Shown one piece after another: positions 1 to 12,129 of a stretch of DNA of 64,000 bases. The position numbers and the translations under genes are program-made. Location of the stretch: the NCBI GenBank assembly GCA_024138025.1, contig JAMXBD010000204.1:744001-808000 (forward strand), in the 5' to 3' direction. Source of the stretch: Combretum micranthum (taxonomy: Eukaryota; Streptophyta; Magnoliopsida; Myrtales; Combretaceae). Below the pieces are notes generated by a model that was given only the letters and a program-made list of their open reading frames with translations, had not been told where the DNA came from and made no database searches. Within the stretch, counting starts at the first letter, position 1. Every line of letters starts with the position of its first letter.

Positions 1-84
1 TCTAACACACTATCCAACTTGAATAATGGAAGAAGAGTAGATCTTATCTTAGCCAAAATTAGTTTTAATGATATAAATGATATC

Positions 85-405
85 TAAACTTTTGTAAAAT
101 ATTCAATTCGGTGTCTAAAGTTTCATTTCAAATAATTTAATAGCTAAACAAAGTTTTCGTAGACTTTTTTTATATCTAAAGTTTGAATTTGATCATTTTG
201 ATACTTAAATAAAGTTTTTTTAGATTTTTTTATACATGAAGTAAGTTTAATCAGGTATGAAAAATTCCGTAAAAACTTTATTCATGTACTAAAATCGACA
301 AAATCAAATTTCAGATATGAAAAATGTTTACAAAAACTTTATTTGGATACAAATTATTTAATATCAAACTTCTAGTATCTAATTGAACTTTTTACAAAAT
401 TTCAT
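85..405. repeat. Fold-back (inverted-repeat) element
   Basis: The stretch 91-240 is an imperfect reverse complement of 244-402. For example, ttttgtaaaatattcaatt on the left pairs with the complement of the right-end stretch aattgaactttttacaaaat. There is no coding capacity. The structure is that of a small non-autonomous DNA transposon made almost entirely of its inverted arms. No clear target duplication was identified, so the superfamily is open. Confidence 0.5.
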
Positions 406-747
406 GAGCAATTTTTGACATTATCCCGTCAGAACTAAAGAGGGAAATGACGCAGTCAATTGTGAAACGTGAAATTTTCCATCACCTTGGACAAAAGCTT
501 TGTAAAAGTATTTGACATAGCAATAACAAGAAAAGTAAACAATATGGTCACATTATTTCCTCTTTTTTGCCCACTTCATTTGAGTCGTGACAATAGTCCT
601 ACTTCTTCATGTTGGTTAAGATCACTGAAAACTCTGTCCATCCTCAAAATGCGTTAAGCATTTTGTTGATCTTCAATAATTAATCTAAAAAAAATTAATC
701 GCATTAGATTTTGATTAAATCATACCGAAAAATAATAATAAAGGTGA

Positions 748-900
748 ATCGCAAATATACTCCTTATTTTTGTTTTATTATGTGCCTTGATTTCCAAATC
801 CTTGAAAAATATGTATTTAAACCCCTAAAACATTAAAAGTGCATATTCTTTTAAAGATTTGAGGGGTTTAAGTATACGATTTGGAAAATAAGGACTAAGG
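748..900. repeat. Short fold-back repeat
   Basis: The left arm (ctccttattt, ccaaatcc, atttaaacccct) is mirrored as an imperfect reverse complement at the right end (aggggttta, gatttgga, aataagga). Non-coding. Probably another small non-autonomous DNA element. Confidence 0.45.
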
Positions 901-1646
901 GTGAGGCTGCAAATTACCTGAGTTACTCATGAGCTACTCAAGCTCAGTTCAATTCAAGTTCGACTCAGCTCAAGCTTAATTAGTAAACAAGCCAAATTCG
1001 TGTTTATTATCTAAATGAACTGAACTCGAACTTCGATTCAGGCTTATGAGCCAACTCGTTTAGACTTGTGGATAGACTCACAAGGAAGCCCATCAAACAA
1101 ATTCATTACCAAATTTGTAAATTTTATATTTATGATACGTTAATATATATTCATATATATTTCTATTTTTTTAACGATTTTCCTTCAATTGAAATAAAAA
1201 AGACAACATAACAAAGATACAAATAAAAGGAAATTAAAGTTATCTTCTTTTTTTTGAATGATTTGCCTTCAATTGAAATAAATATTAGTGAATCCACACA
1301 AAAAATACAGTTGCATTAAAAATGATAAATAATTAATTACGTGATTAAAAATAATTTGCATATTTCATATTTATCATAACTTCTATTCTATTATCCTAAT
1401 TATAACTTCAAACATTTTTTTTCTTATTTATAAAGATGAATGTGATAATATATATATATATATATATCTAAGATACCAAATTTCCCTTGTTTTTTAAATA
1501 ATATAGATAATTATAGGAAACATTATTAAAGTGACTATTTTCAACATTATTTAATTAAATTTAAAGAATAGGATTTTTTTAGAATTTCTTCTTCGTAAAG
1601 CCATCCTAACCTATAAAAATTTTCTACAATATGCCTAAAAGCTACC

Positions 1647-2216
1647 TGTTGCACGAGCTGGTTATGGTCTAGTGGTGATAGCTCCTACAAACACAAAATA
1701 AAGGTCAGAGGGGCATCGAAGGTTGCTCGGCGTGGCCAATCCAATGCCTATATCAGTCTGTAGGTAAAGATAGTATGTCTATAAAGAGATAGACAAGCCT
1801 AATTCTCTTTTTCTGTTTACTTTTTTTCTTATTCCCCTTCCTAAGAGGGAATGTAGGTAGATAAAGTGTTTAGGGTCATGTTAAGATAGTTTGCCTCATT
1901 GGTAGCTGACCTGATACCCGATGTGGTAAGGATACCTAAGCTAAAGAGTCAAAACTTCTCGGAGTGGGGCTAAGCTGATGTTGCATGCCCCCTCCCCCCC
2001 AGTCACGATATGCGACTTAGGCGTTTGCCTTGGTTGGAGATCACGAGGTCGAAAGGTTAAGTTTACTAGGCAATCAAGCTCGTATGGCTCTTTTAGTCTT
2101 TTCGAGGTGAGGTTTATTTGAAGTCACAAGCGTGATCTCCCTTTGGGGGCTTTCTGGTATACTTAGGCCTTGAAGCCCAATATATCAAGTGGATTGAGAG
2201 TTATACTCTACTGTCA
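1647..2216 (-). repeat. 3' LTR of the Gypsy element
   Basis: Matches 18951-19508 along nearly its whole length with many substitutions and small indels. TG...CA ends. On the minus strand the LTR starts TGACAGTAGAG at 2216. The adjacent internal bases on the minus strand (about 2236-2223) are purine-rich, AAGAGTAGGGGAAC, and make a fair polypurine tract. Confidence 0.9.
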
Positions 2217-2532
2217 ACATGTGTTCCCCTACTCTTATTGTGGGAGAGTAAGGAGACTGTATAACGCACGAGGTCATTGTCCCAAGGTGGTTACTACTGA
2301 TTTCTAGGCGAATTATGCTCCTTGTTTAAGCCATATCCCCATGTCGCTGGTATTTTATGGTAAAGGCCGTCGAGGACATGTTGTTTCCTGAGGGGCCCTT
2401 TGGATTTGAAAGGTCTTAGTAATAATTATTCCCTAGATTTGACAACTACAATTGTTTTTTATGATGTCAGGAGTTTGAGACCTGCTCACGCATCCCGAGG
2501 GATTCAGGCCTTTGCATCTCCCTCCATTCCTC

Positions 2533-2540
2533 TATAAATA
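2533..2540 (+). promoter_or_regulatory. TATA box of the antisense gene in the Gypsy element
   Basis: TATAAATA lies 118 bp upstream of the first ATG (2651) of the plus-strand antisense gene and about 320 bp inside the 3' LTR boundary. The leader between them is pyrimidine-rich, as expected of a plant 5' UTR. It drives transcription opposite to gag-pol. Confidence 0.6.
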
Positions 2541-3229
2541 CCTGTGTCTCATGGTCCTTTCTTCACATCATTTTTGTTTTTCATTGAGAGAATCGTCATC
2601 TTGAATCCTTATCGCCTTCTTTTCATTTCTATGTGCCTGAGAATTTAGTGATGTCAAGCCCAAGTAACTCCAACACCCTACCTTTCTCACATGATTTCGA
2701 CGCTAGGTTACAGAGGTTCACAGCTGAGGTGAGGAGGGATAAGAGAGAGGCGAGCATTAGCTCGAGAAGATCAAGCTCACAAGGTGATGCAAGTGTTTCG
2801 GTTGGTGGCTAAGCTAAAGATGGTGGCTGAGATTCAGTTATCTATGGTGACAAGGGGAGCTTTAATAAGTAGTGGTTCTTTCGTAGGTCGGTACACCGAA
2901 CTTATCGAAAACGCTGTGTCTAATTCACTTGCATGAGTATGCAGATGATGGCAGAGGGAACGCCCCTATGGTACCTCTTCATGGCAGGGCGGTTGTGGGT
3001 AATAGTCCTCATGGAGTTTGCAACACACTTACTAGTGCAGAGCTTGAGGAGCACTGGAGGGTTAAGATGCAAGGCTATCCAAAGGATCGAGAGGTTATCC
3101 TTCCTTCTTCCTCAGACCGACTATGCTTGGTAGAAAGGAGAGCTCTTGCCTTATATGAGAAAGCTTTTAGTTTTGGTTTGCGGATGCCATTCTCCCCATT
3201 CCATGAGGGGTCTTTTTAACCATCAATGG

Positions 3230-4745
3230 CTTCTCTTGCACAATTGCTTCCTTATAAAGTCATATTTTACTCACTTTTTATTGAACAATTCATGTTAATT
3301 TATTATTAGATTTTATAGAAATCACAAAAAATTGGTACTTACATGCACTTAATTTGATACTTGAAGGACTTATATAACAAATACAAGAATTTAGAGAAGA
3401 TTTTTATAAAAAGTAGGCCGTCGACTCCAGAATCAAAATGAAACTAGGCTTCATCAAAAATAATATACACCGATAATTAGCACTCAAAGCTGCCAGCTTT
3501 CGAAGAACACATTCCAACTATACTTCAATATTTCAACGTATGCCGGCACCTAGGTGGAATTACGTTGTCGGCTTTATGCTGGCCTTGCATGTTCACATAT
3601 TCAAAAACTTAACCAGCGACTTCAATATTGCCAGTATAGAAATAGAATTTCGCCAACCTTTATTGTTTAGACTGTACGCGGCTATTGGAACTTCAAGGCT
3701 GCTGACCTTGAAGTAGGTATATAATCTATAATGCTCTTGGAAATCAAAATTTCAATTGATGGCTAGCTAATTTAAAATCAAGGCCACTGGCCTATGTCCC
3801 TTCGCAACTTTTCATATTTAAAACTCCTATTGTGGATCATTTGTGGAAGGAGAGAAACCCTAGGCACGAAATAGATCATCATTTTCATTGCTCCTAGATA
3901 TAAATTAGGGCTTAGACACTAGAAATATTTTCTTTTTAATTTGATTAAGGAATCCACACCAGGATCAAGTTAAAAACATAATTTGAATTTGAATTCGAGA
4001 ACATGATTTTCTTGACAAAGTGATTTTATTCTTTTCTTATATTCATTTTATGGATGATGTTTAATACTTGTTCTTTTGTGCTTAAATATGGTTTTGAGTT
4101 GTTGATCTAAATTATTTGATTGATGTTTATCTACTGTTGATTGAATTTTTACTTGTATTCATGTTGTTGATGTTAAATCACTAATCATGCATTTTAGATT
4201 GATTCTGGAATTCATGATAGGTTGGGATTGTAATTTGAAAATTCATTTCTAATCGATTCTATGATTAGCTAATCGGGATTATAAATCTCATAAGAATATG
4301 GATTTGAATTTGATTAGGGTTTGGTAAATTATACAAATTAGTTAATTGATCACTTTCCTAGGAATTGGGAATATTAATCGGTTAATTTAGGATATTTGCT
4401 TTCTATGGAAAAAGGAGTTGTTATATGGTACTTGATTGATTAAAAAATTAACCCCGATAACAATTTATATTTGCAATTGTATTTTTGGTTATAGCATACA
4501 TTTGATTGATTTTCAGATCTGTTGGCTCTTAACCTAATCCAATTAAGGTGTTGGAAATCCCAAATTTTTATAGACTAGTCTTATATCCAAAATTCCAAAA
4601 ATATTTCTTTTTTATTTTGCTTAGCTATAATTAAGATTAATACAATTGAGAGCTAGTCCTCACTCCCTTTGGACACGATTTGGTAGTCACCGAAATTTTA
4701 TTACTATACACGCACCCGGTGCACTGGTTGGTAAATATCTGTGCA
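3230..4745 (+). mobile_element. Probable solo LTR inserted in the antisense gene
   Basis: The frame of the antisense gene stops at about 3220 and related coding sequence reappears near 4900. The material between is non-coding and has the make-up of a plant LTR: a leader-like stretch with aaccctaggc (3855), T-rich sequence, and a right end with cacccggtgcactgg followed by ctgtgca at 4739-4745, typical of the 3' end of several plant LTR families. A GC-richer block lies at 3535-3730. I could not find a target duplication, so both ends are approximate. Confidence 0.4.
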
Positions 4746-5261
4746 TTTAAAGGAATTTAAAAAGAGATTAAAAAGATTTTCAAAAAGAATATATAGGAAA
4801 AGCGTGATTACTTCCAAGTGCTTAGTAAATGTTGGTGGCCTTTGAGGCCTTGTGCCTTAGTATCAGCATGAGCCCTACTTCGGTGCTACTCCAGAGATAC
4901 CACTGTTTCAAAGGATCCAATGAAGGGTAGTGGTATCTTGCGAGGCGACCTAAGAACTCCTTTATGCTCTTTGGTGGACTTGCAAGTTTGAATGGTCCTC
5001 ACTACAAGAAGAAGTTCTGGCTTGTTCGAGTTAAGGTAGGCACCCAACATCAATTTGGCTTTTGGGTGAACTGATGCAAACTTATTCATAATGTGATGCC
5101 TTCGAGGTTGGGGCCTCATGATATTGATGCCAAGCGGGCTATTAATAAATATTTGAGCTCTCAAGGTAGGAAGTAGTTGGCTGCCGAGCTAGTGGTGAAT
5201 AACTTTTTGAGTAGAAAGCCGATCACTGGTGAAGGTGTAGCTTGCTTCTTCATGTGATCAT

Positions 5262-5290
5262 GATCTCTCTCTCTCTCTCTCTCTCTCTCT
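5262..5290 (+). repeat. (CT)n microsatellite
   Basis: A run of about 14 CT units followed by further C/T-rich sequence (cttccctccc), within the antisense gene between coding pieces and so probably in an intron. Confidence 0.85.
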
Positions 5291-8200
5291 TCCTTCCCCT
5301 CCCTCCCTCCCCCTCGAATCACGTATCGAGTCGAGCTCTATAGAGTTGTCATTAGAAGAGAGTTTAAGATTTTTAAGCTATTGAGCTCAACTAGGGATGT
5401 GTTTGTTTCTTTATTACTGATTGTTCCTTGTTTTGTTTTTTTTTTCTCCAAAGCCTGAGATGTTAGTGTTAGATGTGGTTGACATTCTTTATGCTAAATT
5501 AATGAAAAGAAAGAGGGTTCTAACCAAGAAGAGGTCAGCTGAGGGGAAGCATCCTATCGATGTTAAGCCACTGGCTATCGAGGTGGTTGATTTGGAAGCA
5601 TAAGACTCCAAGGGTACTTGTGCCGCGGTTGGAGATGTGGTGGCCGAGGCTGGAGTTGCTATGGCCAACGTTGGAATGGTTGGCCTTGGCATATACTCGG
5701 AGGGGCCTTCTCGTCATGCTCAATCTCCCGAAGAGCAGAGTCCAAGTCATCTTTCCCTATGCCTATATGAGCTCGTAACATGCCATCTCTTAGGGTGGAA
5801 GCTTCTGAAAGCAGTAACAGTGCCTCTAGTAATCAAGCTAGGGTCATAGGGCATGGGAGTCTAGTTAGTAGCGGGGTTGCTGGAGGTCCTCTTGACTTTG
5901 TTGAGGGGAGGGCTTTAAAGTAGGTTGACATACCTATGGAATGGCCCTCTTTCAAGGAGGTGATCCGCTTGGAAGATAGGAAGAGGTTGAGGGCTTTTTA
6001 TGGTGGTCTATCATTAGTGGATTTAGCTATAGATTTTTCACCGCAGAAGATGTAAGAAGTGAGGTTATAGTATTTATTCACGCTGGTGTTTTGTTCTTCG
6101 GCTATTGACATTCTATTGTTGTTTGTTTTCAAGCGTTGGTGACAACTATTGAGGTTTTTAAAGTGTTGAGGGCAAACCGTGAGGTAGTACATTGTGTTTC
6201 TCCTTTCTCTCTATTTTTGAATTCTCCATGACCTGTAATTTAGAGTTGCTTTCCTTTATTTAGGGTTCAAGGGAGCTCAAGATAGTGAGAACGAGATTAG
6301 AGAAGGAGCTTGCAGAGGTTACGTAGAGTGAGATGTAGTGCGAGTGAGCTACTTACGCTTTCCAAAGAACACGAGAGGTTACTAAAGTAAACTAAAGACA
6401 AGGTCTTACACTGCCAAACTGACGTGGTCGAGATGAGGAGGTAGCTTTCTCTTGTTGAAACGGTGGCTATCGAGTTTGAGGGTAAATGGAGGAGTTTGAA
6501 AGGCAAGCAGATGAGATTTTCGTCAATTGCATGACACCCAACTGAGAGTTGCGAGGCAGAAATGGGAGCTTGAGCTCGCCACTTTGGAGATCGATAAGCT
6601 GAGGAATGGCATCCGATATTCCAACTTAGATCAGGAGAACTTGAGTGTATGGTCATTTGAAATCCTTAGTATGTGATTATCCATCATTTCTTATGTTCTA
6701 ACTTCCTTTGCTTCCCGTTGTTGTTGTAGGCGTGTGTGAAGGATTGAAGAGTGGCCTACTAATCCTAGAAGCTACTAAGAAGCAGGGTTTGATAGAGTTT
6801 TTTAAGAGTGAGAAGTGGAACGACACCTAAGTGAAGCTCATTATGGATACCGTCAAACTGATAAAAAAAGAGTTGCTCTAGAGATATCCGGACTTGGATA
6901 TCGGCTTTCTAGAAACTCCTTTAGGGGAGGCTTTGATAGAGGTTTCTTCTGAGGAGGAGGGTGATGGAGAGGGAGGCAAGCAAGGTGGAGTTGGAGAAAG
7001 CGGCTAGGCTAATGTCGCTGCTGTTCCTAGGGGTGAAGAAGTCCGGGTTGAAACTACTTCTTTGGTTGGGGCCCACATGTTAGATCAATAGGCTTTGATG
7101 TCAATGGCTTCCCATATTATGTTTGAGCCCAAGCAGAAAATTACGTTGAGGGTAGGTAGAGGGCGTTGTCATGGCTCCTCAGCCCATGATGAGCAAGGAG
7201 ATTTTTAGCGATTGTAAGCTAAACTAATTGATTTTTTTTAGGCTTCATGTTGAGCTCGTTTCATGATCAGCCTTGTGGGTTGGTTCTTTGTTTATAATCC
7301 TTCAAGACTGTGTATTTTTTCTTCATTAATTCATAGACGCATTTTGCAAGTTTAGGCTTTTTCTTAGTTACTTTTTTTTTTTTTAAATCTCTCTCTTTCT
7401 TCTTGTTTTTTTGTGTGTCCATGTTAGATTTTTCATTTAGCTCTTCGGTCAGCAGTAGGTCGTCAGTACATCTTTTTTATAAAGGATGATGTTGTTCTAT
7501 AAGAGGGTCGGCATGTGCCAAAAAACTTTCTTTTTCGATGTGCGTGGATTTCCTAGTCACGATCGAATGGCTAGGGTGAGCTAAACTTAGGATTCTAAAG
7601 GTTTGATGGCATTTAATGCGAGTTGTGGTGGAGCCCTTTGTTTCCTATAAGTAGCCAACAGGTAGATATCTCCCCACTAACCTAGTTTATCTCACTTGGC
7701 TTCACAAATTAAACTTCCCTTTCCATTCGTTGGTTGCTAAAAGTTTAAGAATCCATGAACGTTCTTTCCATCAACCTACTATGGGTTGAAAGGATGAGCC
7801 CCTAGAGATAGCAAGTCTTGTGGTGCTGTTGGAGCTCTGTTGTCTCTGTTTAAGCAGGTTGGGAGCCTTGTAGTCCTTGTTTACATGGGCTCATCATTGG
7901 GTCACAGTAATGTGTTAGGCATGTTGTCCTATACCCATTCATACTATTGTTACAGTCATTTGACTAAAGGTTGTGTTTCTCTTCTAAAGTCTCTAAGTTG
8001 AGGTTGCCATGACCTATTACTTGGTAGAGTAGTCATAGTGACTACGGTGATAGGTTGTTCATGAGTAGGGTCTCATCCTCCATTTCGATCTATGGCTTTA
8101 GGGCACTCTCAAGGGTGAAGTCATCGTAGAGGGACCATCCAACTCTTTCACCTCATTTCTAACCTCTCTTTTTTGCCATCCTTGATGGCAAATGGAGGTT

Positions 8201-8710
8201 GTTGGAGGTGTGGGGGGATGTTCTCCCCTGTGAACCCAATCTCTTGATGGCTTATTGGTTATCAACTCACTTAGGGGAGATTCGCTTTGCTCTTATCCTC
8301 CTGGTTATTCTCATGCCTTCTCCAACTAAGATTCATTATCTGTTAAAGGTTGATGGACAAGCTTAAGCTAGTGATTAGGAGATCAAGGAAATGAAGTTGT
8401 GTTCAGTCCGAATCCACATTCTTGAGTTGTAGTTAACTAGATATTGGAGAAGCCTTCTAATTTTTGGTTCAAATCCTTCGCAAAGGTCTCTAGCTTGAAG
8501 TCATGTTCAGTCCAAAGAAGCTTGTGCTCAAGTAAAATTCGTTATGTATTTTTGGTTAGAATGCCAGTCAAAACTATTGTAACGATATTCTTTGACTTAA
8601 TGAAAGTTGTTTTGTTAATCTGAGTTTTTTCTCTTGATACGTCTTCTTTTTTTTGTTTTTTTTTTCAATCTAAGTGTTTTGAGGAGAGCTATATTTTAAG
8701 GGAAAGTTAT

Positions 8711-8962
8711 CCAATTTTTTGGGAGGAGTTTCCCATGAGAGGGAGTTACCTGAACTCTTGATGGGACTTACCCTTGAGAGGGATTTACCCGAGCTCATGA
8801 GAGGACTTACTCATTAGAGGGAATCACCCAAGCTCTTTATGGGACTTATCTTTGAGAGATATTTACCTAAGTTCACGAGGAGAGTTACCTATGAGAGAGA
8901 GTTACCCAAACTCTTGATAGGACTTACCTTTAAGAGAGATTTATCCGAGCTCACGAGGGGAT
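8711..8962. repeat. 78-bp tandem repeat in the 3' untranslated part of the Gypsy element
   Basis: The word ctctt(g/t)at(g/a)ggactta begins at 8755, 8833 and 8911, an exact 78-bp period. Each unit contains two related halves built on gag(a)gggattta and acccgagctca. About three units are present with moderate divergence. They lie between integrase (from 9049) and the antisense gene (to 7208). Tandem repeats at this position are known in Tat/Ogre-type elements, where they can seed satellite DNA. Confidence 0.8.
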
Positions 8963-9048
8963 AGAGTTGTGTAAACTCTTGTGGCCCTTGCCAAATAGCT
9001 TTTATTTGTTGTATGTTGTTGAATACATTAAAGCTTGGAGAGCTGATT

Positions 9049-10210
9049 TTAACGTAGAATCTCCATTATATTCATGATCGTTTTCTCCTCTTGTTCATAT
9101 TTTATACATAAGCATGCCATAGCTATTCGAAGAACTTTCTTAAGTTGTTCACATTCCATGTTCAAAGGATGAGATCGCCATCCAGTGTCTCGAGTTTGTA
9201 TGCACCGTTGCCTAGGACTTCCTTTACCCTGCGAGGTCTTCCTACTATAGGGCAAGCTTTCCTTAAGCTTCTTCCGACCCCATTACATCTAATTTTATGC
9301 AAAATGAGGTCTCTTGGGAGAAAGACTTTATGTCTTACTTTCTTATCGTAGTACTAAGCTACCCTCTCCTGGTAGGCAGCAACCCTTTTGCTCACAGTAT
9401 CTCGTGCTTGTTTTATGGCATTGAGCTCCTCTTAGAGACCGACCTCGTTGACTAGCTCATTATAGGATTAAGTTTGGATATTCGGTAATTCCAACTCCAT
9501 GGGCAGAATGGCTTATGATATGAAAGCCAAGCGAAAAGGGGTTTCATCTATCAGGTTCATGGGTGGTATGGTATCCTCATAGGATACTAGGTAACTCATT
9601 AGCCCATTTGCCACTCTGATAGTCTACCCTAGCCTTTAGACTTTGCATGATGATTTCGTTGACTACTTTGACCTAGCCATTAGCTTAAGGGTATGCAATC
9701 GAGGTGTAGTGCGTGGTAATATGATACTTAGTGAAAAAATCTTTGATTCTCTTGGCACTGAATTGCCTTCCATTATCCATTACTATAGAGTGTGGGACTC
9801 TGAATCTGACTATGATGTCTATGTAGATGAAATGTTGGAAGTTTTTGTCCATGGCTTTTGTCATCACCTCGGTTTCCACCCATTTCATGAAGTAGTCACA
9901 ACCAACGATTATGAACTTTCTTTTGTCTATAAAGGGAGGAAATGGGCCTAGATTGTCCAGTCCCCACATAGCGAATGGTCATGGATTGGTAAGGCAGAGT
10001 GGATCGATGCTTGGGCTATAGTTGATGGGGGTAATCTTGTGACAATGCTCGCATCATTGGATGAACTCCTTTCCATCGGCCTTCATTGTTGGCTAGGAGT
10101 AGCTAGCTAGTACTACTTGGGTGTGTAGTGATTGTACCTTAACATGGTTATTGCATTCCTCGGTGTAGACCTCTTATAGGGCACATTACCCTTCTTCTAG
10201 GCGTAATCAT
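9049..10210 (-). pseudogene. Integrase region of Gypsy pol, broken
   Basis: Reading on the minus strand from 10210: a degenerate HHCC zinc-binding part with HV...LHTQVV and CEHCHK (about 10180-10030), then the catalytic core. The core shows WGLDNLGPFPPF with the first Asp, DYFMKWVE, and IVMDNGRQF with the second Asp (9969-9685). The segment that should hold the DDE glutamate reads ANG-stop-VKVVN. The glutamate codon is AAA (Lys, 9667-9669) and the preceding Gln is a TAG stop. A C-terminal piece with PLNMECEQLKK follows near 9160. Integrase inserts the cDNA copy into the chromosome; this copy cannot be active. Confidence 0.8.
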
Positions 10211-10493
10211 CAAAGGAGAGGGAAATTGAAACCTCTTTTGTATAGAACCTCGTTGATCAGGGTATAATTGGTTGCTCTATACATCAATTTTTTTGCTTCC
10301 TTTTTTTCTAGAGGTAGGGTATCGTCCCTAAGGTGCTGTTCTATTGGGGTCATCCAGCTTAGGGGTGGGATTGTCTATCGTAGATCTAGTACCTCTGTAG
10401 GTCTTGTAGTGGTAGATTTGTTAGGCAAGAATTCAATGTAGATTTTTTCTTCGATTTTTCTTAGGGGATATCATGGAGGCGAGCTTGGAAAGT

Positions 10494-12046
10494 GATAAAC
10501 CAAATTTATTCCTATTTTATGAATGCCAAAATGAACTTTTATTGATCATTTTTATTACGAATTTGGCACTTCAAAATATTAATTTATGCTTTCAGGTCTT
10601 TAAAGGAGATATTTTTCAAAGAAAGCAAAGACGGGTCAAAAATGTAAAGTTTGGATTAAGAAGAACTCATCATGATAAGAACAAGCCATGTCTTTCAACC
10701 ATTACAAGAAAGAAGCAAAATTAAGGGCTAAATATCAAGCTTTTGGAAGACATTTATGTGACATGGCCTGTCCCTAAACCTGTCAATTTGACAATCCGTT
10801 ACTTTTTGATAAATGGCTTTTTTATTGAATAGTAACCCCCTATTTATTAAAGAAATGTCTATTGGATATTAAAGGGGTGTTACTTTGAAAAGCCAAAAGA
10901 CCTGTAACTCCCGTAACTTCCCATTTCCTCCATAAAGAGCATTCAATTCCATTTATGAGTTATTTTGAAAAGCCAAAAGACCCGTAACTCCCGTAACTTC
11001 CCATTTCCTCCATAATGAATATTCAATTCCATTTATGTGTTATTTTGAAAAGTCAAAAGACTCGTAACACCCGTAACTCCTGTAACTTCCCATTTCCTCA
11101 ATCAATGAGCATTCAATTCCATTTATGCAAAGATCATTATAAATTGAAGATGAAGGAAGAACCAACAACAAGAAGAGAAGCAAGGAAGAAAGAAAGAGCA
11201 CATATAAAATTCATACATAAAGTTTTTCAGAGTTTCAACAAGTCAAGATTATCTTGGATTAAAGATCCATAATTTTGAGCTTCATTTTCTCGGGTGATAT
11301 CATGAATTCTAGTTTGTTTCTAGAATTTCATGTATTCTTGTTAATTACTATGGAAGAGTAATTTTTCAGATCTAGGTTTTGTTGAACTCTAATTTTATTT
11401 TGTGATGAGGATTTGGGTTTAATGAAAGATTGATGTTCTTTTGTTCAATTGCATTTTTCTTAACTGTTTCTTAAGTTTGTATATCCGGAATGCAAGCTTA
11501 TGTATGATTTTCATTTAAGTTAATTGAAAGATTACTTTTATGATTTGATCTATGCAATTGAAGAGATTTGTTTGTAATTCTAGATATAGAATGGCAAGAA
11601 TCTTCTATTATTTTTATGAGTTCATGTTATTAATGCAAATTTAGGTTGCTATTGATTGAGGAGACATCCTAATTGATTAACCTAGGTTTAGACAATTTGT
11701 TAGATTCGAAAGAATTGACATTTTGCTTGAGGAATTCTATAGCTTAAGAACTAAATCTTAAATATCTAGTATGAGTTGCCAAGGATTCACATGATAAATT
11801 GGAGGTAAGACAAAATCTAGATCATTTGTTCTTATTGAATCTTGCTTGTTTGTTACTAGATCCGTGTTAATATTATTCAAAGTAAATTAGATAAAATAGT
11901 AATCATCAAAATTATCGGTTACATAGTAGAGAAACGGTAATACTAGTACTTGATATCCAGATCCTAGAGGACGACACCCGTATTAATTCTATTCTACAAT
12001 CGATAGGTACACTGCCTATTGCCTTTATAATGAATTAAGAACAGGA
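10494..12046 (+). mobile_element. Probable solo LTR inserted between RNase H and integrase
   Basis: On the minus strand the pol frame is readable up to about 12050 (FKFIKSCS) and resumes at 10493 (LSKLASMISPKK), so the 1.55 kb between is an insertion. It starts TGATAAACCAAATTTATTCC and ends near gaattaagaaca. Its right part contains the sequence ccagatcctagaggacgaca and a later gtacactgcc, which resemble the 3' end of common long plant LTRs. It carries three 80-bp tandem repeats (10877-11127). Flanks ttggaaag and ggactt do not form a convincing duplication. Confidence 0.5.
10877..11127. repeat. 80-bp tandem repeat, three copies, inside an LTR
   Basis: Blocks beginning near 10884, 10964 and 11044 share ttgaaaagccaaaagac, ccgtaacttcccatttcctc and attcaattccatttatg. 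The spacing is exactly 80 bp between the first two pairs of landmarks. The third copy has a small insertion. Confidence 0.85.
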
Positions 12047-12129
12047 CTTTATAAATTTAAAACTGCGCTTGAAGGCAATCATCAGAAAGCTTATTGGCCT
12101 CTCAATTATTAGCTCTGGGTATATTAATG

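Larger units (their letters stand above)
1..1646. other. AT-rich intergenic DNA with fold-back repeats
   Basis: No convincing coding sequence is seen. Two fold-back repeats lie here (85-405 and 748-900, listed separately). Positions 905-1130 hold short repeats of the kind ctcaagctca and gaactcgaac, which resemble degraded ends of non-autonomous DNA transposons, but no target duplication could be found. An (AT)n tract lies at about 1447-1468. Confidence 0.6.
2651..7208 (+). pseudogene. Antisense accessory gene of the Gypsy element (putative Transposase_28-type domain), broken
   Basis: From the ATG at 2651 the frame reads MSSPSNSNTLPFSHDF and is rich in Ser and Arg. After frameshifts the product continues at about 2929-3219 with LEEHWRVKMQGYP, a Ser-rich linker and an ALYEKAFSFGLRMPFSPF motif. 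That motif resembles the plant family called transposase (putative) gypsy type (PF04195). Further pieces follow at 4950-5230 (NGPHYKKKFWLVR), 5450-5605 and a charged, coiled-coil-like part at 6260-6660. The last exon is 6730-7208, ending in an acidic EEEGDGEGG stretch and the stop. A gt...ag intron at 6669-6729 joins two open frames. It lies antisense between integrase and the 3' LTR and has its own TATA box. The function of such genes is unknown. Stops, frameshifts and an inserted LTR (3230-4745) make this copy dead. Confidence 0.6.

Noticed and set aside
1655..1680. Box A-like word tggtctagtggt in the left Gypsy LTR
   Set aside because: The aligned segment of the other LTR lacks it and no box B follows, so it is probably chance substitution.
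9643..9951. Plus-strand open frame of about 100 codons over the integrase region
   Set aside because: It is the complement of the integrase core, whose conserved motifs are on the minus strand; the plus-strand protein has no recognisable motif.
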